64,000 nt of DNA, taken from positions 300,501-364,500 of the forward strand of contig CAJNDS010000879.1 of the NCBI GenBank assembly GCA_905221605.1, given 5' to 3'. Shown here one piece after another: positions 20,101 through 27,300 of this stretch. The notes under the pieces are model-generated. The model did not search any database. It had not been told where the DNA came from and saw only the letters and a program-made list of their open reading frames with translations. The stretch comes from Symbiodinium natans. Its lineage: Eukaryota > Sar > Dinophyceae > Suessiales > Symbiodiniaceae. The stretch's first letter is position 1; every line of letters begins with the position of its first letter. A program made the translations under genes and the position numbers.

Positions 20101-22346
20101 TCGGCCTCCGTACTTGCACTGAAGATTATGTGCAGGAAACTGAACTTGAGATAGGTCAGGACACCCACAGCGTCACCATGAACCCTGATCACCTATCTAC
20201 AGGGTTTCAGGGACCAGCACCGGGGATACTGGTTTTAACTCCTGCCAATGTGCCTGCTTGCAACATGGGACCCAGTCCGAGTTCAAAGAAGAAGTCATCT
20301 CGGCGTTTACCCACAAGACTACGCCAGTCGGGCGCTGAGCCCACAGGCAAACTACTTGCCCTCAGACAGGCCGCTGTGGCAAAGGCGCAGAAGAGGCAAA
20401 GGAGTACAGCGGACTCCGCACTCCACGAAGTTACGCAACAAGACGAACCTGGAGAAGAGCCATCAAGTAGTAGCCGAGTGCGCTTCCACCCGAAGAGACG
20501 TAAGAAGGCCAGCTCGGAAGACATGGTGGAGATGGACTACATCATAGAACTCTCTGAACCAGAAGAGGACACGGAGCAGGACACGGTGCCCATACCGGCG
20601 CACAATCGCAACCTGACAGCGGTCTCCGCTCAGGCAGCAAGAAGCCGTCGACACCGAGAAGATCTGCCAAAGCCCGCCTCGGGCGAACGCCCAACCGCGA
20701 GCAAGCGGGGGGAACCACCTAGACCACCGCTGGCGCGACGAAGAAAGACGGCCATATCAAAAGCACTCACGGACGTCCTGAGACACTCTGGAGCAAGGCA
20801 AGGATTGGAGGTGAGAGCAGATGCACTCTTTGACCTCCGTGCCGTTCTGGACACGCACAAGCTTAAAGCGCTACATGCACAGGAACACGAAATCCTGCAA
20901 GTGGTCGAGGAGAGCGACAAGAAGAGATTTGAAGTGATCCAGCGGGAAGGGGCAAAGTGGATCAGAGCGGCACAGGGCCACTCCATGGAAGGCATAGACA
21001 ACTCCACCTTCTTTCAAGTGCGGGTGCCCAGACGCCTGCTGCCACAGGAGCTGTATCACGGCACATATGATGATGCCTACAGCCAGATAGTCCAAAGTGG
21101 ACTGTTGGCGGGTGGTCCGAGCCGCAAGCGAAATGACATACACCTCACGGAGGGGCTGCCGACTGATCGTCCTATCTCAGGAATGAGAAATACATGCAAC
21201 ATTGCACTCGCGATCCTACCGAAGGAGGCTGCGGCAGAGGGGTGCACGTTCTACAAGAGTGGCAACCAGGTCTATCTCACAAAGGGTATCGGCACACAAA
21301 AGGTCCTCCCAGCTCGTTTCATCCACGCCGTGATTATCCTGAAGAGCGGAGAGAGAATCTTGCCAAGAACCGCAGATGGGCCACCGAGCCTCAGGGATGT
21401 GCACGCGGGTCTATTGAGGGCCAACGAAGGCATGCGGGCTCCGCGCCGGAAAACCAAAGCAAGAGCTCTTTGCGCAGGGCATGTCAGTAGGCATTCCTAT
21501 AAGCTTGGATACATGATGCGCAGCCAAGCCACACTGCATACCCTACGCTCTAAACATGACTACTATGCATGTATGCTTTCCGCTGCCCAGGCCAACCGAG
21601 CAAAGATCAATGCCGGGAGCCTGATTCCAGGGCGCACTGCAACTGAGCCACGCTGCATCCCAGTGCACGGCGTTCATCTAAGCAAGTGGATGAGCCCGGC
21701 TAAGCTCTTATGCAAGGCCGCAATGCCTGAGACCACGGCCAGTCTCCTCCTCTCGATGGTCGGGATCTCTGTCAGGGTCAGACGCAGTGCATGCCAGGAG
21801 AAATTGATGCATATACATAGAGCTAACATTCCTGAAGGACCGCAGGACATAACATTGATCAAGCAAATGCAGTACCTGAGTCGCCGCCACTGCTGTATCA
21901 TACAAACCATGATACCTTCTCCTGAGACTGCCCTTATCAGCCAGAGACAATCCACTTACCCCTACCGGCCCCACCCGACACATGAATGGACCTTACTTAT
22001 AAATACCTCGATCCGAACTGCAATGCCGTCACCAAGCTCGCAGAAAAGATCAGCACGACGACTCCCAAGCCGGCTCCGAGAGACAGGTGCGGAACCTACG
22101 GGACACCTACTAACCTTGCGTGAGGAAGCAGTAGAACGAGCCAGAAATCGACAAGTACAACAACAGGACGGAGGAGACGAACGTGACTGGTGGCATACCT
22201 GGAGTTGGTGGTCTCCACACTCTCAGGAATGGCTATGGCAGACCTCGGAGTTGCGGTGCAACGAGGAGATCAAGAGCAAGTGGAGGTTCCGCCTGCTTTT
22301 TGAGGGTTGTGAGTATTGGCTCAGGTACCAAGCCGACCACGGGTGA
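17187..22346 (+). CDS. Retroelement ORF with Tpt1/KptA RNA 2'-phosphotransferase domain
   Basis: A 1,719-codon frame. Residues about 1189-1388 match the Tpt1/KptA family along their whole length: an ISKAL..VLRH start (Arg1199, His1200), KKRFEV, IRAAQGHS (Arg1260), YHGTY (His1291), NDIHLTEG, SGMRN (Arg1334) and FYKSGNQVYLT. The R-H-R-R catalytic set of the family is present. Known members use NAD+ to remove the 2'-phosphate left by tRNA ligation. Residues 448-458 and 491-501 are paired C-x2-C-x4-C-x-C motifs, possibly metal-binding. A block starting at Met1027 (ATG 20265), PSPSS..K.S.RRLP.RLR..GAEPTG, recurs at Met1613, so the Tpt1 module start is duplicated. The true protein may begin at 20265; the upstream part is low-complexity but open. 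The ORF lies directly before a LINE and shares its dispersed micro-palindromes, so I infer it is element-encoded ORF1-type sequence rather than the host tRNA gene. Confidence 0.7.
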   Translation: MGASSHVHPQPPHSTPYAYEEQRAPLPPPLQSWERLVSVLLSGSVECSGWQDNPTSSLNAATNTLPSGSAETHRPLRPVDVYRDPGRQEPDGEMPASKRRLAACAHSLTRVLTKDSQYIVVMQETSEQAEIQRRRDVTSPAVTEDRSNQSNACQTLRQLSNTMLQNCSQAVDAAREIYCHQSSPRDLMWPCSNSFAAYALPRVSWPQRVSTWKARSCRREHTLSCMLGTGNLTSTASEQNPLARIATLIAVASFQTIAPRPATAESSVRLEPASMTGPAPKELTRCSTQAPAASAPAFHSRGQVVSTPKHVRHSGSSGWSQIVMQTIRDGLRRLKPLTNSHADMLFTDLIWPRLNSTTRHTEVRATANCLPRGISRSKKADHVSDHTALQTADHTARRDCFVYLTCAMHWLCTHFTGSADSAPFRRQSTLGQGSFSRLIMSEAPCTPCVTCGWRPCRCTSLEEALHSMLPGEHHERQTSGGSGDSSASMMCIYCLEQPCVCMQTAAVPIVVPKSTRTEGEDDTAHFLEEPIEVVNAQESEREGGLRTQDHQPVEHDASTKKVNTTWLRFLDVAQNDQEASLLRALPEPSLEVSDLARASFFLEQIRQLPDPLKSRLVNKIEEQHSDLLREPRGVDLVARFEAQRLETATIGTTAGPEMPTPTTPVTGPEGNAASAPFTTETTDLDEFLAGFAGTSETEDNSAILQDMGRPFADSGAASGQMASTPDVQSEESEGDGPRCSNRPPTRAYESACECTVLMCTAYKSARACNTGAYRAARHSAQATHSQHEKRVATGKVDSTPSRTLKRGESHPVYAIHSKPHACADRHQIDAVNRQELISDFNRAYVSASKIGLFTKDHSCACDCAATIWYAIKKYTTPQPIRIHARPPPAQADKSTRRRNDPIDTGNVVSTPSRALNCLAKLLVCILTYTHAEHEISHRIGAHFGSYPSLPPTIRLALTEPQAPRLPLLTPDLGLRTCTEDYVQETELEIGQDTHSVTMNPDHLSTGFQGPAPGILVLTPANVPACNMGPSPSSKKKSSRRLPTRLRQSGAEPTGKLLALRQAAVAKAQKRQRSTADSALHEVTQQDEPGEEPSSSSRVRFHPKRRKKASSEDMVEMDYIIELSEPEEDTEQDTVPIPAHNRNLTAVSAQAARSRRHREDLPKPASGERPTASKRGEPPRPPLARRRKTAISKALTDVLRHSGARQGLEVRADALFDLRAVLDTHKLKALHAQEHEILQVVEESDKKRFEVIQREGAKWIRAAQGHSMEGIDNSTFFQVRVPRRLLPQELYHGTYDDAYSQIVQSGLLAGGPSRKRNDIHLTEGLPTDRPISGMRNTCNIALAILPKEAAAEGCTFYKSGNQVYLTKGIGTQKVLPARFIHAVIILKSGERILPRTADGPPSLRDVHAGLLRANEGMRAPRRKTKARALCAGHVSRHSYKLGYMMRSQATLHTLRSKHDYYACMLSAAQANRAKINAGSLIPGRTATEPRCIPVHGVHLSKWMSPAKLLCKAAMPETTASLLLSMVGISVRVRRSACQEKLMHIHRANIPEGPQDITLIKQMQYLSRRHCCIIQTMIPSPETALISQRQSTYPYRPHPTHEWTLLINTSIRTAMPSPSSQKRSARRLPSRLRETGAEPTGHLLTLREEAVERARNRQVQQQDGGDERDWWHTWSWWSPHSQEWLWQTSELRCNEEIKSKWRFRLLFEGCEYWLRYQADHG

Positions 22347-23690
22347 AGTGTGGAGACCACCAGCTTCACCAGAGTTAGAAGGGCTTGCCCCCTCTATGAG
22401 GTCGATGGGGAGTGTTCCTCCACTCCCATCTTTTCCATGAGGTCCATGTCTCTCCTCCCTCTTGTTCATTGTCTGCTGCTTGTCCAGCCCTGTGTTTTCC
22501 TCCTCAACTGTCACGGCTGTGGATACGTTGCGGTCGAGTATCGCCAGTGTCAAGACGGGGTGCGAGGACCGCATGTCCTGTGTAGACGCTGCTCCTATCC
22601 ATGGTTCGAGAAGCTCCGCGAGCGAGTCAAGCGACTGCCTCCAGCACAGGCGGTAGTAGATGGCGTGCGGGATTCCTTGCATCAGGTCGTGGAGGGACTT
22701 TGCAGCCTCCCCATAGGTTGCCAGCAGGGCAAGGTTCCCCGCCGTCTGGCTCTGGTATAACGTGTACAGGTATCCCTCTACCGCGTCGCCCAGCTTTCCC
22801 GCGTGGCTACGCCTCCAGACGTTGGGGTGGCTTTCCGGCCTTGTCATCAATGCTGCAGTAAGCGACCATATCCAGTTCCCACACGCGGGCATGTTCACCG
22901 GGTTGGCGTGGTACGTTGCATGGTGCCGCCTGAAGTAGCCGTTGAGGAAGGTATGGAGGTCGTCTCCATGCGGAATCAGCTTGAGCACTGCCGATTTCGC
23001 GTCCCGAAGTAGACGGTGCTTGACTTCTCTCACCTCTAGTGGCGCTTGTACCAGGAGTAGATGGGGCCGTGGCTCAATGGTACTGGCCCTCCGAGCTGCA
23101 GACGATCGTGTTCTTTCCTCGGGCCGAGGCTCTATGGTGCTGGATCTCCTAGCAGCAGATGACCGTTGTCTGGTCTCCTGCTCATCGGAACATCGGCTCG
23201 AGGCAGCTGGAGCCTTCATCGGCCCTATATCGGGAGAATCATGATCAAGTGGAGGTTCTTCAATCTTCTGGATTGTAGTGAGTGTCAGCCCGGATGTTGA
23301 ACTGCTCGCAGGTGAGGTGTGGAGACCACTAACCTTACCGGAGGCAGGGTAGTGCACCCCCCCAACAGGAGCATTGGAGGAGGCACTGTCACTCCCAGTC
23401 TGGAAAGAAGGGCTTGGGTGCTCAGCCTCCTGGTTCGTCGTCTCCCGTAGATCCAGCCTGGAGGTCTCACTCGTCGTTGACGTGGGTGTGGACCGCTTGG
23501 CTTCTTTCCTTCTCGAACTTGCCGCAACGCCGGTAGCCAGCTCTTTGAGGAGTCCCTCCATGGACTGTGTTCGTCTTGTTTCGGCCTGCGTATTCATGAC
23601 GTTCACCCCCCATCCCTGTGCGTCTCCATCTGTTGCCCCGGTACAGATGCCAGCTGCTTCGAGCCAGGGCCTTGGCGAGCAAGAGGCCAA
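22233..23690 (-). CDS. Inverted copy of the LINE N-terminal domain
   Basis: A 485-codon minus-strand frame. Its middle part (about 22525-23220) encodes the same domain of about 200 residues as the plus-strand LINE at 23645-24330: AARR.S/N..EPRPEER repeats, then AKSAV.KLIPHGDDLH.FL.GYFR.HHATYH, NWIWSLTAALMTRPESHPNVW, GKLGDAVEGYLYTLYQ and a RLSWRQSLD/RLCWRQSLD-like end. I do not recognise the domain. The two copies differ mostly at third codon positions (roughly 80-85% DNA identity by eye, higher in protein), so both were probably coding after the duplication. A GLHTSP...LTT module occurs twice, near each end of the ORF. It is probably a second element remnant in opposite orientation, with the LINE inserted head to head. 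Current expression is unknown. Confidence 0.45.
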   Translation of the reverse strand: MASCSPRPWLEAAGICTGATDGDAQGWGVNVMNTQAETRRTQSMEGLLKELATGVAASSRRKEAKRSTPTSTTSETSRLDLRETTNQEAEHPSPSFQTGSDSASSNAPVGGVHYPASGKVSGLHTSPASSSTSGLTLTTIQKIEEPPLDHDSPDIGPMKAPAASSRCSDEQETRQRSSAARRSSTIEPRPEERTRSSAARRASTIEPRPHLLLVQAPLEVREVKHRLLRDAKSAVLKLIPHGDDLHTFLNGYFRRHHATYHANPVNMPACGNWIWSLTAALMTRPESHPNVWRRSHAGKLGDAVEGYLYTLYQSQTAGNLALLATYGEAAKSLHDLMQGIPHAIYYRLCWRQSLDSLAELLEPWIGAASTQDMRSSHPVLTLAILDRNVSTAVTVEEENTGLDKQQTMNKREERHGPHGKDGSGGTLPIDLIEGASPSNSGEAGGLHTSPVVGLVPEPILTTLKKQAEPPLALDLLVAPQLRGLP

Positions 23691-24330
23691 TCAGCGATCG
23701 ACTGCAGCTAGGAGGTCCAATACAAATGAACCACGACCAGAGGAAAGACAACGATCGTCTGCTGCACGGCGGGCTAGTACAGTGGAACCACGGCCCCATC
23801 TACTCCTAGCACAAGCACCAGAGGAGGTACGACGCGCTAAGCAGCGCCTACTTCAGGAAGCGAAATCTGCAGTGGTCAAGCTAATTCCGCATGGAGACGA
23901 TCTCCACAACTTCCTCCACGGCTACTTCAGGCAGCATCATGCGACGTATCACACCAGCCCGATGAACATGCCCTCCTGCGGAAACTGGATTTGGTCGCTC
24001 ACAGCGGCTTTGATGACAAGGCCGGAGAGCCACCCCAACGTCTGGACACGCAGGCAGGCGGGCAAGCTGGGTGACGCGGTTGAGGGCTATCTCTACACGT
24101 TGTACCAGAAACAGACGGTGGAGAGTCTTGCCCTGCTGGCCATTTACGGGGAGGCAGCGAGGCACCTCCATGACCTAATGCAAGGAATCCCACATGCTAT
24201 TTACTACCGCCTAAGCTGGCGGCAGTCGCTCGACACGCTCGAAGAGCTCCTCGAGCCGTGGATAGGAGTGTCAGATGCACAGGACAAGCGGTCTCCGCGT
24301 CCTGCAGTGCCACTGTCAATTCTCGACAGC
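22525..24330. repeat. Inverted duplication, arms about 690 bp, spacer about 425 bp
   Basis: The left arm (22525-23220, coding on minus) and right arm (23645-24330, coding on plus) are inverted relative to each other, with the coding starts facing the spacer. A transcript across the region could form a long imperfect double-stranded RNA. Confidence 0.7.
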
Positions 24331-27300
24331 AAGAAAGGGCCATGCAATCAGCTTGCGACACAAACTGCTGCCTGTACACATGTCACATCAAATGTGCGCA
24401 GTTGTCTTGGTAGACGAGGTCGCAAATGGCGACTTCGACCGACCGTCAGACGCAGACACCTACGAGGCAGGAGGCGCCGAAACTGCACTTCTTATCCATT
24501 ACAAAAACTATTCAGGCTTGCCACAAAGGCGCAACACATTAGGAACCTCCTACAGCAACTCACTAATAAGATTAGCAGCCTGAGTACATGGCCATCGACG
24601 ACAGCAAAAAAGTCTAAACCAAGACGAAAAATACCTGAGAAGACGAGCACAGCTACACCTGGACTGAGCTTGCCCGGTCCCAAGTCCGGGCTCTACGCAC
24701 TCATTTGGATGACACACCGCATCACACGCGTAGGGGGGGTGAGGGTTCCCGTCTCCCACGGGGCGGGGGGACCCACAACAACTGATCACCACTTTCCCGC
24801 ATCCCTGGTGGGGAAGCAAGTGGCTGGCGAAACAACGGCGCCGGTGTTCGGGGCCGCAGGTGTCACCACTCAGGTGGGACGAAAAAGAAGCTTTCAGAGA
24901 GCACAACACCAGAGTACACAGAATCCACTTGGCTACACCCGATATCGAGGGAGGTTTATGCATTGCAGTCAGTTGGGTCTCCACACTGCAACCATGCCTA
25001 GCCTAACGACGGCCAAACCACGCCGACCTCCATGCAGACCACGAGGTGGGGCACAGCAACGTCTCAAGGTCCTGTCCATCAATGTTAACAGCCTAAGCGG
25101 GTTCCTTTGGGGTGAAGTCAAGGCGTTTCTTGGTGGAGAGGGCCTGCAGTATGACTTCATATTCCTACAGGAAACGCATCGCACTGCCTTTTGCGCTTTC
25201 AAGGTTGATAACTGGATGGCAGTTGGCTCCTCAACAAAACGGGGAGAGGGTGTGCTCACACTAGTTCATCCTCGTTACGATGCCTCCATGGTTCGTTACC
25301 AGGAGATAATCCCAGGCAGAGTTCTAAGAGTGAAGGTATGCCACAAAGAGGCAGCCATCGAAACACTTAACATATACCAACATGTTTGGATACACACGGA
25401 TGATCCGGAACAAAACAAACAGAGGCGGCAAACCCTGCTCGATAAGTGCACTGCCACAATACAGGGCATGGCTAGAAGAGACACCCTGATTCTAGCGGGA
25501 GATTTTAACTCAGAGGTACACGCAGTAAATGGATTGATCGGGACACGCGTGAACCGCTCAGCCTATCACCAAGCCCTTGACCCACTCACACTTCCAAGAT
25601 TCATACAAGACAACGCCCTGGTTGCTCTAAACACTTGGCATATGAAGGACCCATGCACCAACTACACCCGTACGGGCAACTCTCAGATTGACTATATCCT
25701 TGTGCGCGCACCAAGTGCTGACACCAGAGCGAAGCAAGTAGTCAAACAAGAGGCACCCTTTGGGGCGTGGAAAGAGCTCACACACTCGGCCCTCATTGCT
25801 GATGTCCGAATCATCAAGCACTTCCACTTGCCCAAGGCCAAAATGCAGCAGGAACTACAATACTCGAGACATGACCTTGACTACGCGTATCGCCAGAAGG
25901 ATCACCGAATCACACAATTAAAGAGTAAAGTGGAGTTGGAGATAAATCACAGCTTGCACCACGGCCTCCCACTGACTGCAGATCACATCAATCACACATT
26001 ACTGCGTGAGGTCTCTGAACTCTTCCCAACAGCTACATCAGCACACACCAATCGAGGCCAAACCAAAGCACAGTGCAAGGCCATCTTTGCTGCGTGGAAA
26101 GAGCTGTTGACCCACCCTGACGAAGTAGGAGGCTCGACCATCACACTGCCTGCCCGCGTCTACCACATGTGGCAGAGACGTAGGGATCTTCAGCGATGCA
26201 AGCCATTCACCCTGTCAGGAGTGCTTCGCACATGGCAATGGGTGCTCCTCTTCAACAAGGCAGGACGGCAGAGCAAGCAATATCATCTCCAGCATCAACG
26301 GGCCATAGCACTGGGGCACTTACAGCAAGCTGAAAGGGCCGCTCAGACGCACAACACGAAGCGTCTCTATGGTGCAGTCAAGCGACTCCTGCCCTGGAAG
26401 CCCAAGCCCAGGATCATGCTTAAGCACCCGGATGGATCGCCCATGTCTCTGCACCAGGAACACCAAGCACTTGTCCAGCACTGCAAGCAACTCTTCGCAC
26501 CCCCGGCGGCATCTCCCAATCGACCAGGCCAGACGCTTAGCATGCCATTGACTGCCTGTGAATGGACGACACAGCTCAAATGTACTCCTATAGGCAAGGC
26601 CGTGCCTGCGGACTCCGCTCCGGCCACGGCGTGGAAGGCCTGCGCGACGATTGTGGCGCCAGCCATGGCCTGCATAGCCAAAGGACTTCAGCCGGTAACC
26701 TCAGCACTACCTGATGCATGGAAGAACCCTCAGTTGTGTTTCCTTCCCAAACCACATAAGCCTCCATCCACCGCAGCTGCTCTCAGACCTATAGGCCTAC
26801 TCAGACCGGATGGCAAGGCGTTTGCAGGCCACATCAAAAATCAGCTACTGATGCAGGCCTGCTCCAGCCTTACTCACACTCCACAGTATGCATACCTTCC
26901 GGCACGGGACACGACGGATGCGCTGGCAAGGGTCAACGCATGCATACATGACATCAAGGACGGTCTCAAGGCCTTGGGTGGGAATAGGTTCCTGACGAGA
27001 CAGCGCAAAGAAACTGGACAGGTCAAAGGCGAATCAGGAGGGTGCCTCCTGTCGGTCGACCTCAGCCAAGCTTTTGATCGTGTCAACCGTGCAAAACTAG
27101 ATAGAGCATTGGCACTCCACCAGGTTGATGCTGACCTTAGATCTACCGTCACAGCCATCCACGAGCAGGCTGCTTACCAGGTCAGGGATAAATTTCACCG
27201 GACAGATATCTGCGCGACGCAAGGAATTCGCCAGGGATGTCGACTAGCACCGGCCCTATGGGCAGTGCTGTCGTCTCAGTTACTCTGGGATCTTACTCCC

